A stretch of 64,000 bases of DNA, from contig CM043958.1 in NCBI GenBank assembly GCA_014529385.2, positions 87,894,525 to 87,958,524 of the forward strand. The letters are read 5' to 3'. Below are positions 33,105-45,400 of this stretch, piece by piece. How positions within the stretch are numbered: position 1 is the first letter of the stretch; each line of letters starts with the position of its first letter. The position numbers and the translations under genes are program-made. Source of the DNA: Adiantum capillus-veneris (taxonomy: Eukaryota > Streptophyta > Polypodiopsida > Polypodiales > Pteridaceae). The notes beneath the pieces are model-generated. The model was not told where the DNA came from and made no database searches. It saw only the letters and a list, made by a program, of their open reading frames with translations.

Positions 33105-36100
33105 ATGGCAGCTTTGAAGTCACCAGCAAAGAAGAAGAGAATGACAATCAAAGACTATCTGGACGAGGTGGAACCATTTGTCATTCCACAGGGAACATTA
33201 AAGCCTACAAGCACCTGGATACAGGAAGATCTACTAGAGTCAAACGACCTAAAAATCTACCAAGGAGTATTCAAGGACAATGACGGAAATATAATAGAGC
33301 TGCCAATGCTGCCAAGGGAGCTCAATGAATTTGTTCGGAGCAAAATGGTCAGCTACTTGGAGAAAATTGACCTCCATAACTATTTTGAAGCAATCCCAGC
33401 AGGGGTGGACGTCAAAAGAGTATGGGAGTTTGTGACCAGCATTAGAGAAGATGGAGTGGCCAAGGTGACGGATTTGCACGGCAGACCCAACACAGAGATC
33501 ATTATTACGGAAAGGGTTGTCGCCCATGCACTAGATCTCTCCAATCACGGAGACAGTGTGACAAAGAGAAGGGATGAAGTAAACGTGTACAAAGAGAAAA
33601 AGGCTAATTACACTTTTGAATACATCGCCAACCCAAAGGTGGCGATCATGAGCCAATTGTACAACCAATACTTCCACATGTGCACGAAGAGGCCGCAGAA
33701 GTACAGGATGCCGCCAGGTGCAATTGCCACAACCTTTACTTGGGTAATGACGAAGGGCACCCCAAAGATAATCAATTATGCGGCATACATACAAGACAGC
33801 CTAGTAAAGATGGGAAACAAAAAGCCAACCTACATAGTGCCAGGAGAGATGATAACCAAGGTAGTTTATGCAGCACTACATGCCAAGGGAAGGTGGCTTG
33901 ACCCCCCATCTCAGAATGACTGGCTAAGGATAAAAGAATACAAAGAAGACGAGCCACAACGAGCACCAAGGGTGGCTACAAGGTTGAAGAGACGACTGGA
34001 GCCAGTGGAAGAGGAGCAATCTAAGCAGAAGAAAGGAAAAAAAGAATCTGCTCAAGTGCCAGCCAAAGAGACTCGATCACAAAAAGCGGCTAGACTCGAG
34101 AGGCTAATGGAGAGTTTCCGAGCAGAAAGAGCCCTCAAGGGCGATCTAAACGAATTATAGAAGCCATCCCTTGAGTCGATGTCCGGATCCTCAAGAAGAG
34201 TGCAGAGGGACCGCTTCGAAGACTATATCAAGAATTTCGAGATTCTTGATGCTGCAGCGGAAAACATTCCACACATCCCTTTCACTGAGGAAGAAGTGGA
34301 GCAAATACGGAAAACGTTGCGAGATGAACAAGAAAACAAGGAAAGAGAAAGAAAGACGAATGCAGATAGGGATTTCAAGGGCAAACCTACAGCTTTACCA
34401 GGTAGCCCTAAACCTAGCCCACCGCCATCACCACCTCCTAGCAGCCCTCCTCCAGAAGATCAGAAGGCCGGAGACAAGCAAGAAGAACACCAGGATGAAG
34501 AGCAAGAGCATAGGACAGAACCTGAACACAAAGAAGAAGCCAAGCCTACATCTGAACAAAAAAAGCTCGAGGAAGCATAGTATGCATTTTTGGACCTGCT
34601 AGCTGCAGGCTATTCAAAGGAAGAAGCCGCCACAGTCGCATTCGACTTGGCAAGGACACGAAGTGAAGAACAGCTGCCAGGCATCCGGCTAGTTGAACTT
34701 AAGGAGATTGCTACCGACACGGTAGACCTGCACCCGCCCTCGAATGATTGGGATGTGGTGATGACAATGCTAGCTGGAATAAGGGCACAATCTATGGCAT
34801 CAGACGAAGAGTTGATAACTCTAAGAGCCACTGAAGTAAAGACCAAAATGGAAAGAGATCTACTGCAGGAAAAAAGACAAGGACACAAAGAAAGAGAAGC
34901 TGACCTCCAGGCCAGCCTAGCCACTGCTCTACAAAACTGCCAAACAAAGGAAGAAGCAAATGAGGCAGCGACAAAGAAATTGCAAGCAGTTGAAGAGGAG
35001 TGCCTGCAACTCAGGAAGTCATTGCGAGATGCAGAAAAAGAAAGGGATAATCTGACACTCCAGCTAGCAGAAGAAACAAAAGAAGTAGAGGCCTTGAGGA
35101 ATGCTAAGGAGAAGGCGGAAATAGAACAAGAAGCAAGCCTGGATGAAGTCCTTGAGCTCACGGACCAATTAAAAGTCAAAGATCAAACCATCCAGAGGCT
35201 GAGAGCATCACTTGCGCGAGTTAGAGCTACAAGCTCAACTCAAATTATTTCGGAGAGTCAAATGTATGAAGAGCAAATGCAAGAACTCCAAAAGCAGTTG
35301 ACTCTCGAGAAGAAGCAGAGGGTGATCATGGCTAAAGGTTCTATTGCAATGCAAACCAAATTGGAGGATAGCCAAAAGGCCCTACAAGAAGAATTGATGA
35401 GCATCAAGATAAAGCTCGAGGAGGCAGAAAAAGTAAATGCTGAAATCAATGACCTCCTCGTGACTATGGGCGGCGAAGCAGAAGCGGAGAAGCAGACACT
35501 CCTCACGCAAATAGAGGAGTTGAAAAGCCGACAACAAGCAGAACCACAGAGCTCAAGGCCAGCTTCCAATGAGGGGATCAACCTCGACAATGTGTCGAAT
35601 CCTGTGGACACACCCATGCCAGAGGAAAGCATAGCAGGCTCCTCTCAAGAGCCCCAGGATCTAACACAAGAAGAAGAGAAAAAATTGCGAAAAGCAATAG
35701 AGGTAGAGCTCAGAGAGAGCACCAAAGAGGCCTTAGAATGGGAACAGAGGGTTTTCAAATCAATGACAATTCAGAAAATCGACGCCAGCAATCTCAGGCG
35801 TGAATGGCTACAACCCTCTCTCCCATATCCATTGCTTAAATATGAAGCGGCAACAATAAACCAGCGGATCAGAGAAGAACCAACGGTCCCTCTCTACAAC
35901 GCAGACACCTCGAGGCCAGAAGGAGTAAGGTTGATAGTAGATTCTCAGCCCAAGTGGAGGAAAGCTTGGCTTACCAAGTACCCGCAGTACCTAATACACT
36001 TGGTAGAGGCACCTAAGCACATCAAGGACAATCTCAGCTTCTGCCCTCTCCCAAGGGTTTGACGTGGAAAGCACACAAAATCTTACAGAGAAGCCAACCC

Positions 36101-36538
36101 ACTTGGTTGAACTACCCAAAGCTGCTAGGCATGAAGGCAGGTGAGAGAATAAGTGTACAATACATGGTGAAAACCCTAAAGGGCGCCATAAAGTTGTTCA
36201 CTGGCTCACCTGACCTTACATGCATCATGATGAGAAAGATCTGCAGGACCATCCTAGGAGTGTTTGAAACCTTCAAGCCATGACAGGTGACTGACAGCAT
36301 ATTCTTCTTCCAGGACACATACAGATGTGCGTATGAGATGTTAGGTCAACCTTCCAAGGAGGTGATACATGCATTAAATCAAAGAATCATGTTTCTACCA
36401 TCTTATCACCTCCAGGCGTTTGAAGAAGCTTTCTACACGGGGTTCTTTACCATGCATACAGACATCTTTGGGCCAACAATGCTGAATCTACATGCACGGT
36501 ACGAATCGCTGCTAAAGATGTGGGAGACCATAAGGTGA
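33105..36538 (+). pseudogene. ORF-X of element B: globular domain, proline-rich linker, coiled coil, C domain
   Basis: The ATG at 33105 sits just after the acceptor-like AG; the frame is open from 33057. One frame runs to 36062, broken by two TAG codons (34158-34160 and 34578-34580). A second frame continues at 36059-36538 with a TGA at 36281. The N domain (about 33150-33900) contains WEFVTSIREDG, a DLHGRPNTEIIITE strand-rich block and VPGEMITKVVYAALHAKG. It may be distantly related to the 'putative plant transposon protein' domain of Athila env-position ORFs. A proline-rich linker (about 34400-34460) and a long heptad-type coiled coil (about 34800-35560) follow. The C domain includes QPKWRKAWLTKYPQYL and FCPLPRV, and then PSYHLQAFEEAFYTGFF. 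Element A has a homologous arrangement. Function is unknown. Confidence 0.7.
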
Positions 36539-36574
36539 AGCAAAAAGATCAAGGCCATGTCGGGGACGACATGA

Positions 36575-36590
36575 ACAAGGAGGGGGGGGA
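36575..36590 (+). other. Polypurine tract of element B
   Basis: AACAAGGAGGGGGGGA directly precedes the 3' LTR. Confidence 0.9.
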
Positions 36591-37522
36591 TGTTAGAAGC
36601 TGGACACACCCCACGGCATCTAACTACTCGGTGGATTATTATTTTTTGTAATTAGTCATTCATTGAGGAAAACCCGGTTTTTCACCTTGTAAATATTGGG
36701 ACTTACAGAAGTTTCCAGATTGTATCCCAGTTTTGATAGTTAGAAGGAATAGATGGATGATTTTGGAACTTTAGGGTTTGAGAAGTTGTAAGGTATATAT
36801 ATCACTTTTTGACCTTAATGAAGGACCTTTTGTCATTTTAAACAAGTTTAAGTTTGTGAGTGAGCGTACTGTGTACGTGAGAGAGAGTGTGAGATTTGTC
36901 TTGATGCTACGTGTGCTACGGTGGTCGGAATCGAGTGCGGAGAAGTGCAGCGTGTTGCCCCCGACTAGAGCTACGAGCCGATACCAACATTGCGCGCATA
37001 CGGTCTGGCTTTGGGAGCTTCTTCTACGAGCTTCATCGGTTGTTTGGGTGAGCATACGTTGTCCGATTTTGCATTGCAGCATATCCACACGTTCACATTG
37101 AGTAGAACCACACATTAGGCACTTCAGATTTTGGAAACGAAGACCTGCAAATTTCGGCCAGACATCCTACGTGTTTCTGCACCGGGTGTTTTGGGTCGTG
37201 ACTTTGGTTCACAGACCTTAGGGAGAGTGGCCTATAGGTATTCGTAGGGTCTCCTTCAAGTTCTGTGGTGTTTCCGAAGTGTTTGATAGGTGTTCGGCTC
37301 TAGCAAGCGTTGTAGGAAGCATCCTCTTTTGTTCTCTTGAAGACTGTGACTTAGACAATCGGTAGGGGCCTCTGTAGGAACTAGTTAGGAGTCGGTCAAG
37401 TGTAAGTTGACACCTTATGCTTGCTTCCACGCACCTGCGGGTCAAGCTTCGTCCTTAGCTGACATTACTTGTTAGGTGAGTTCTTGCTGTGCTGACGTCC
37501 GTCGCGGCGTATCCATCCAACA
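36591..37522 (+). repeat. 3' LTR of element B
   Basis: 932 bp, about 97% identical by eye to 15431-16362. It ends CCAACA and is followed by the AAGGC target copy. Confidence 0.93.
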
Positions 37523-38940
37523 AAGGCTATACAAACAGGGATCGGATCAAATCCTTAGGCTTTGTGTTGAATCAAGTGAACAGGACTTGTATCTAAACGA
37601 GTCTCATGTACAAACAACGGGGATTCACAATGGGCATGCACAGACGTATTAAAGATTGATGAGAATGGGTGTATATTGGCCAAAAATGTAACAAAGTGTT
37701 CATAAACATATCAAATCATGTAATAGTTACACTTTTCAAAAGCCGATAGAACACGCGACTCTATTCAAATTATCTGTAGCACCCAGATGGAGTAACTACA
37801 TTGTAGAATACCTCACCACCGGAATACTGCCTGAAGGGATGAGTAGATCACGTATCAAAACGATCACGAAAGAGGCAGAAAACTATGTATTGATTGAGGA
37901 CAATCTTTACAAGAGGGGAAAAGACAATCAATTGAGAATGTGTGAGATGGAAGAGGAATACGTTCCTATCTTAGAGCAAGCACATGGCGGACAAGCTAGA
38001 GGACATTTCTGAGCTGACAAAACGGCCAAAGCAATTCTTATTGCTGGCATATGGTGGCCTACACTATTCATGGACGCCAAAGAGTTTGTGAAACGATGTG
38101 ATGATTGCCAGAGGACAAAGATTCCTAGAGCATGAGATGACATGCCCTTGACACCAATGATGGGGGTAAGAGCGCTTGCAAAATGGGGAATAGATTTTGT
38201 AGGACCAATTGCGCCTCCTGGATATAAAATGCACGCTCAATACATTATTGTGGCAAAAGATTATCTAACAAAGTGGGTTGAAGCAAAAGCAACAACCAAA
38301 AATGATGCAAAAACGACAGCACAGTTTTTGTATGAGAACATTTTCACCAAGTATGGCTTACCAATAGAGATAGTGAGTGATAGAGGGACTCATTTTGTCA
38401 ATGAAGTGATCGAATTTCTATTGGATGAATTCATGGTAATTCACAAGAAGTCAGCTTCCTATCATCAACAAGCTAACGGCCATGCAGAAAGTACGAACAA
38501 GATTTTGGTGACAATTCTCACGAAAATTGTTAGTGAATCAAGAGCTGACTGGGATCAGAAGCTGCATTCAACTTTATGGGCATATAGATTAGCGTACAAA
38601 ACCTCAATTGGAACGACTCCGTTCAACATGGTTTATGGAATTCAAGCGATTTTGCCACTTGAATTTCTTATCCCCACACTTCGGGTAGCTAAAGAATTAG
38701 AATGGACGGGCCATGAATTATCCAATCAAATAGATATCCTGGAAAAACTGGATGAAACTAGATTGAGAGCAGTTGCATCAATCTACGCGCAAAAACGAAA
38801 CATGAAATCATTCTTTGATCAACATGTTATCAGCACAAGGAATTTGCTACGGGGGATTACGTCTTAATGTATACCCTGAAACAACATTCCCGAAAACTCA
38901 AAAAGCGAGGCAATGGACCCTATGTGATTCATGACATATC
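37523..38940 (+). pseudogene. RNase H 3' remnant and integrase of element A
   Basis: Element A pol resumes after element B. The H2C2 zinc finger is read around 37950-38130 (AHGGQARGHF, then KRCDDCQRTKIPRA) with stops near 38011 and 38133. The catalytic core at 38142-38867 has all three acidic residues: GIDFVGP (about 38189), SDRGTHF (about 38374) and HAESTNK (about 38481). The core then has TLWAYRLAYKTSIGTTPF, typical of Athila/Tat. After a frameshift near 38850 the C-terminal GPYVIHD and MPNWISGCRLKKY blocks lead directly into the retropepsin-like extension. The catalytic core is a single open frame, unlike the rest of this pol. It would join cDNA to host DNA in the nucleus. Confidence 0.82.
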
Positions 38941-39045
38941 ATCTAGTGGTGCCATTAATCTTGCGACATTAGAGGGAGAGGAGATGCCTAATTGGATTAG
39001 TGGCTGCAGATTAAAGAAGTACTTGACCTACCACTAACCTCAGAG

Positions 39046-40255
39046 ATGCTTGCCAAAATCCACGCTGCAAAGGAGCACAAGAACAAAGCAAATGAGACAA
39101 AAGCTCAAGCACAGGAGAAGGCTAGAATCAGGATTTTAAAACGGAAACAAAATTTACAACAACAAAGGCTTCCTCAACTAGCAGATACGGCTCAAATTCC
39201 TCTTTCTATAATTGACACTAATGAGCAATGGGAAATAGGAATCAATGTTCGCATCAATGTCAGACTTCGAAATGGCAGATATCAACGAGCATTGATTGAC
39301 ACAGGGGCAAGAGTCAATGTGGTCATTTTCTCCACTTATAAGATGCTTACCGATGAACCCCTAGTGCAATCCAACATTGGGAATAGTAAACTTACCAATC
39401 AATATTGATGGAAATAGTTGTCCTCATCAATTTCTCGTAATGAAAGACGAAGGAATCAGAGAATCGTTATGTTTGGGAGTTCCATGGATAAGAACGTACA
39501 ATGCAGTTACCGAATGGTCAGAACATGCGCTAATGTACACAAACAACTCTAACACGTACATGACTCCATTCGCCAAAACAGATCACTCGTGGCCGATTAT
39601 CCCCATCGACAAAAAGCAATCAGCTCATCAGCCAAAAACACCGAAAACGGTTGTTCAGAAAGTATGGATAAAGAAAACCATCGTGCAAAAAAAACAGAGA
39701 CAGATATGGCTGTCCAAGTCACAACTCTGGACGATAGCAACACCATATCAAAGACCTTCAGGAGCTAATCCATAGTGGAAATGGCAACCAAAGCTGGAGA
39801 CAACCAAAAATTCAGCGACAAAGATCGAATGGAGACCAAAAAGTCAACCCAGTAAGCCTGAACTAACAAAATGGCAATGGAAACCTAAGAAAATTCAGGA
39901 ACCTACATTAAAATCTGCAAATATGAAAAAAATTGAATACAAATGGGTTCCAAAAATAGTTGCCATAAAAAAACCAACAATCAAGGAGAGAGCAATTAAA
40001 CTGCAAGCTCTTATGTTCCATAAACAGCTAGCCTCGCCATCCAAAGCCACTGAAAATTACATTCAGTCTCCGCATCTTGCACAACACTTTGTTTCCCAAT
40101 GCATTGTCTCAAACATGAGGATAGGGCCACATTACACGGCCGTGCATAGACACAGATTTCAAAAGCCATGCACACGCACACAACCTTTGTCCGAGATGAC
40201 TCAGTTTAGGAAGGGGGGAGTAACTGCTGAATCTAGCAGCAGTCATGGTCATTAA
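39046..40255 (+). pseudogene. Retropepsin-like/WxPK extension of element A
   Basis: A basic helical linker (39046-39200) leads to an aspartic-protease-like domain with ALIDTGARVNVV near 39290; its D-T-G-A is intact. A frameshift near 39390 is followed by HQFLVMKDEG and LCLGVPWIRTYNAVTEW. W-centred motifs then recur across a stop near 39774 and frame changes: WIKK, WLSK, WQPK, WRPK, WKPK and WVPK (the last near 39945). The tail KKPTIKERAIKLQALM matches element B. The frame ends at 40255 after running through the internal purine tract. The function of the extension is unknown; possible roles are nucleic-acid or chromatin binding, or particle assembly. Confidence 0.75.
40207..40220 (+). other. 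Internal purine tract of element A
   Basis: TAGGAAGGGGGGAG is almost the same as this element's polypurine tract at 45929-45942, 5.7 kb further on. Confidence 0.6.
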
Positions 40256-40267
40256 GGGGTCCAACAT

Positions 40268-40276
40268 GTATATATG
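40268..40276 (+). promoter_or_regulatory. TATA-like box before ORF-X unit (element A)
   Basis: TATATATG lies about 48 nt after the internal purine tract. Promoter activity is inferred. Confidence 0.35.
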
Positions 40277-41160
40277 TGCATAATACGTGTGTGTTTTTCT
40301 TTTTTTAGAGTTCAATTTCGAACAAATTTGATCAAAATCTGATATTTTTTAGCGTTTTCATCATCCAACCAGCATAATAATGAGTTGTAATGACAAAATC
40401 TGGAGCATTGGGATGCTTCTAGTGAAAATATATGCTTAGGGGTGAGTATAATAATTTTTGGCTAATTTTCGTCAGTTAATAAGTATTTTCAATTTATTTC
40501 GCTTAATTTTCGTTAATAAAACTTCAAAAATTAAAAATATATCACCCACAGTGTGGGAATAAAGTTCTGGAAGCAAACGCCGAAGTATCATGATAGGGAT
40601 ATCAAGCATGGAAGATATGAAGCTAATCTGAAGACGTCGAATTTCAGCCTTAATGATGATGACCACATTTCCCCAGAATCGCATCAAACAGTGATACGAC
40701 GCCAGAATCACGAACGGTTTGACCCACAGCTCGTATACAAATTATCTCGAGATCAAAGGTAAGGAAAATTAGCCCTATGTCACGAAAACCTCGGGAAGAT
40801 ATGGGTCAGGTAGGCCAAAAATCTAGCTCATTGTTCAATTTCCATTCTGAGAGAGAAGAGAAGAGCTTCTTGACCTAGAGCGAGCTGCTATATTTCTACT
40901 CTGTACGGACGATGGGAGCCAGCACTTCACACCAGATTTCACAGGTATGTTCCTTGTCGAGTAAAGATCAAGTGTATTACACATGCAAGAGCGAGACATC
41001 GCAGAAACGGGCACATTGACCGAATCAAAGTCAGATTGAGTCGAATAGGTCAAGGGCGCTTAGAGGCATCATGACAAAACTTTTTCAGGGACAGAACACA
41101 TCAATGTGCTCCCCACAATGTCAGGAACAAAGCCATTGGATCAGATCTCAATTTGGTGGT

Positions 41161-41186
41161 GGTACACTGATCACGATCGATGTACC
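41161..41186. repeat. Element A palindrome, spacer copy 1
   Basis: GGTACACTGATCA then CGATCGATGTACC; outer GGTAC/GTACC arms intact, core changed on the left. Centre 41173.5. Confidence 0.7.
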
Positions 41187-41269
41187 TCGCTGACCAAATT
41201 TGACACAGAAATTGCAAAAAGCCTTCTCTCAACTTCGCCAACAACCTGCACGCGTCAAAAATCAATTTG

Positions 41270-41295
41270 GGATCTACGGTCGTGATCGGTGCCCT
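41270..41295. repeat. Element A palindrome, spacer copy 2 (degenerate)
   Basis: CTACGGTCGTGATCGGTG core, centre 41282.5; both arms decayed. Confidence 0.6.
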
Positions 41296-42000
41296 AGTTT
41301 CAGATTTTAGAAATTTTGACATAGCCCAGGCTTAGAACTCATGGAGGAGTACACTCCCTTGAATTTTCATAAGAAATGCACAAAGTTTGCTCATAGAATG
41401 GGCCAAAATTGTCAAACACACCCGAATCGGGAAATTTGACCTACAACTACCAAAATTCGATTGAAAATTATGACGGATGGTTGAAAGGCATACCCGTTCG
41501 ACTAGGAGTCATCACGGTAGTAGAAAACCCTGAATGGAGCTCATAATCTCCTACAAGGACGGAGATGACCATTTTAGTCTGAAGTGATCAGACAAGGGAA
41601 TAATTTGGCCGAACTAATTTCAAAGACTAAAAGGAGACTTAGAGATGCCCAATTATCCCATTGGTATCCAAAGAATGCCTGAAAAATACCCAAGTCTAGA
41701 AAATCTCCAAAGACGGGGTAAAAAGTGTCTGATCAAGTCAGAATCAGACAGCGGAGTAGGCTGATGATAGCAACACATCATGGAAGCAGTAAAAGCTCAA
41801 AAACTAACATCAACTAACTCCAGGCTCCAACCAGAATTCATCAGGAAAACCCAATATAGTTAGACTTAGTAAAATAAGGTCAAACAATGAAAAATTGCTC
41901 TAATTTGTTCATTTTAAGTCCAAAACTTGAAAATAAATCATCACTAGGCTAGGCAGGCATAGGAGACTAAAGCCATCTAGTTTTCACCCAAAAAAGCCCA

Positions 42001-42026
42001 GGTACTACGATCGCGATCGGTGTACC
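42001..42026. repeat. Element A palindrome, spacer copy 3
   Basis: GGTACTACGATCG followed by CGATCGGTGTACC. Perfect 12-bp core and intact outer GGTAC/GTACC; two inner pairs mismatched in each arm. Confidence 0.9.
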
Positions 42027-42273
42027 TCAGCATCAGATTTTGACCAAAACCTAACAGATCTCTTGTACACATCTTGTTCAAGTCACACATCAAGCTTCAA
42101 GCCAATTAGACATCAAAAACCCATGAAAAATCAAAGTCTAGTCCAAAATTCCCTTGTAACCCAAAATTGGGACTTATAAACTCAAAAGTGGTTCAAATAA
42201 AAGACAGAGTGGACCAAAATGACCCTCTAGCTATCAGCAAACCACTCATGTGATCAAATGTTATTTTGGTCAT

Positions 42274-42299
42274 GGTACTATGATCGCGATCGGTGTACC
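42274..42299. repeat. Element A palindrome, spacer copy 4
   Basis: One change from copy 3 (TATGATCG), 273 nt after it. Confidence 0.88.
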
Positions 42300-42487
42300 T
42301 CAGGCCCAGATTTGGCTTAGATTTCAATCAGTCATAGCTCTAGTCTTCCTAGTCCCACTAGTGAAATATGGACAAGAATGGATGAGATTTGATCAGTTTT
42401 AGCTTTTGAACTGCTTTTTATTAAAAGTCTAAATGCTACTGGTTGCGAAAGGAAAATCCTGACAGCTTGTGATTCTAATGACACAGA

Positions 42488-45400
42488 ATGCCTCGCCAAA
42501 AGCAAGCAAGGCAATGGATGGCAGCACCATATGAAGTGGATGAGCTCTCTACGAACGAAAAAGCTCACATCTCAGATGAAACACTAGCTCAGATCCCTGC
42601 TCACATTTTCATCGCGAAGTTTAGGGATGTTGATGGTGGCATGGTAAAGACGAACATCATGCCACGGGAAATATGGAATCTCCACCAAAGGCCGGAGGTC
42701 ATCGAAGCCGTGCGGGCTATTCATTTGGAGCAGTTTTCCAGATTGCAGCCATGGGGAACAAACTACATGAGGGCCCACGAGCTCATGATCTCGATACAGT
42801 ATGATGGGCAAGCAATGCTCACCGACAAGGATGGTTCAAAGGTGGAAGTAAAGATCACAAAAGACATCATCAACGAAGCTTTGCACTTCCTTCCAGGGCA
42901 ACATGACTTGGTGGCAAAGACCAAGTCACTGGACAACTAGAAGGCATTTATCAAAGAAAAAGGAAACAAGTACAAGTACAGTGACATGATATACGGTGAG
43001 CTGGAGTTACCAATGAGATTGATCTCTCAACATTTTAGGGTACAAAAGCCTCCTCGCTACACCGAGTCGATCCTGCACATTGTAGTGGTCATGGCTCTAG
43101 CAACAACTGAAAATAGAACCATCCGATGCGATTATGGTTCTTACATCTTGGGAATCTTGGTCAAAGCAAATTTGAAGGGCTCGGCAAAAAACAAAAGCTA
43201 CATGAGTGCAGGGCCAATGCTAACAAGAATAGCATACCAAGCTTTGGGAATGATTGAAGACCTGCCAGCGGCCAGTTCTCAAGCGGCCTTGATTCAGAAC
43301 GCAAAGCTGATTGCTCACTCAGTAAGGACGACCACTAGCGCAACATCATCGTGCTCGGTCAAGGAATCCAGCAAAAGCTCAAGTGATGAAGAAAATACGG
43401 ATACTGAAGACGAGGGATGCCCTCAAGGGTCAAAAGACAAAGGACCATCTGAATTTGAAGAAAGCGAGGAGGAAGGCACCACCACACCGCTCATGAGAAG
43501 AGGAAGGGAAAGAACTACAGTGCCGAGGTCCGAACTTCAAAACGTATATGCAGAGGCCCAAGAAAGAATTGAGGAAAGAAGGACAAAGTTGCGGCGGCTG
43601 ACAGAAAGGCAAGGGCTGCTGCAACACAACAAACAAAAACACAAAGGTTCAAGAAGGAAAGACAAGCAAGAGTAGAAAAGGCAGCTCAAATACGGGCTGA
43701 AAAACAAAGGTTAGCCGCGGAACAAAAGGCTGCAGAAGTGGAGGTTTCTTCTCAGTCAACTGAAGGAACAAAGGAGAAAGAAGTGGTTGAAGACACTAAC
43801 CAAGCAGAGAAACTAAAGAAAGCTCAAAGAGAGAAGAATGTGGAAGCACGACAGGCGGCGGAATTGACTCGCCAAAGAATAATAAAGCTTTTAAAGAAAA
43901 GAAAAGCGAACGCGTCTGTTTCACAACCAAGGGAAGATGCACCGAAAAAGAGGCACGTACAAGAAGTGGAGGAAGTTATAGAAGAAGTACAAATGGATCC
44001 TACTCCTCCCTCAACGAAATCACCACCTCCTCCTCCTTCATCCTCAAACCCAGGAGCACCACCTCCTCCTCCTCCTCCTTCTTCATCAACCCAAGGACCA
44101 CCACCTCCTCCTCCATCATCTGCACACAAAGAGCATGTGCCCCCTCCTGAAGCAATAGGTTACCAAGAAGCCTGTCAGGCTATGGATGATTTTGACTACC
44201 GAAAAACCTTACATGTTCTGGAAAAACAATTCCGATGCCAGCACGTGGTGCTAGAAGAAAAGGAAAGGCTGGTACGGGAGGTTCAACACATGTAAGAGGA
44301 GTTAGAGAGCCTGCGGGCACAAGTGGAGCTCACAACGAAGGAAAGAGACACTGAGCGACAGTAGACTCAGTCTCTGATCAGAGACCTGGTGGATGTCAGG
44401 ACGGAGTTGACAACCAAGGAAACGGAATGTCAAGATTTGACAGCAAGGTTAAAGAAAGCGATGGAGCAGCTTGATTACGAAAGCGCAAGGTTCCAGAGGG
44501 TTAATAGTTCATACCTCACTGTCAAAAGTACTCTAACAACCTTGCTCGCGAACCAGGAACGTGTTGGAGCATTAGTCCCCACATGAGACAATGCTGTAGT
44601 AGTGAACACCCTAGCGGCGCTGAAAGAGGAGCCAGAGCAAGAAAAACTTCAAAGACAGTTGCTCTTCTCGAGAATGATGGCCTAGACGGTGGCCAACGAG
44701 CAAAAAGTGAAAGAGCTGGAGCAGCAATTGGCAGAAGCGAGAGCCGAATTAGAGACGTAGAAGCAAATTAGCGAGACACCGCTGAAAGAAAAAGAAGCAC
44801 TGCTTTCTCAACAACAAATCAGAATAGACGAAGCCCATGTGCAACTACAAGTGGTGCCTAGTCAAGACATGCCTGACTTGCCTAAAACTTCACCATGAAG
44901 GAGAACAAGGACAGGGATCAGCCGAGGCAAGACTAGATATTAGAGATGAGCTCACCCAAAGCATTAAGGAGATGCCGGAAGGTCCAACCAAAGAATACAT
45001 GCTCTATGAAGTAAAGATAATGGAGTCTGCGGCACTTGCATTCTTACAGCCAGAAGAGCAAGTACAAGGGTTTGGCCATGACTACCTACCTTTTCCTTTG
45101 ATATGCCACGAAGCCAATTTATGGAAGGAAAAGATGCGGCCAACCCTGCTACGAAAAAAAGAAAGAAATTACGAAGGTGTAGCACTAACAATAGAAGAAG
45201 CTCAGGTTCTCATCGAAGATCACCCAAAATGGAGGCAGAAGTGGCTAGACAAGAGGCCACAGGATCTAACACATTACCACAATGCTCCTCAATACATCCA
45301 AAAAAATCCTACCTTCTGTCCAGTCCCTCGAAGAAGTCCATGGAAGGACTTTGCAGGATGGAGAGGCTCAAAGAGACAGAGACTGAACTACCCAGTCCTG

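Larger units (their letters stand above)
15431..37522 (+). mobile_element. Element B: Athila/Tat-like Gypsy element lacking RT and RNase H, nested in element A
   Basis: Two 932-bp LTRs (15431-16362 and 36591-37522) lie in the same direction, with a tRNA-Asp-type primer site, a polypurine tract and near-perfect target duplications (AAGGT/AAGGC). The span is 22,092 bp, or about 16.6 kb without the internal TIR insertion. By eye the LTRs differ at about 30 of 932 positions, roughly half the divergence of element A's LTRs, which fits a later insertion. Gag, PR1, the second half of the integrase, the retropepsin-like/WxPK extension and ORF-X are present. RT, RNase H and the N-terminal half of the integrase are missing through a deletion that keeps the reading frame. 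Confidence 0.93.
40945..42486 (+). other. Putative 5'-UTR intron of ORF-X (element A)
   Basis: Donor-like CACAG/GTATGT at 40944/40945 and acceptor-like GACACAG at 42486, one base before the ORF-X ATG. It contains four palindrome copies. The layout parallels 31269-33099 in element B. Confidence 0.5.

Noticed and set aside
43824-44129. Glycine-rich minus-strand ORF
   Set aside because: It is the shadow of the proline-rich linker of ORF-X.
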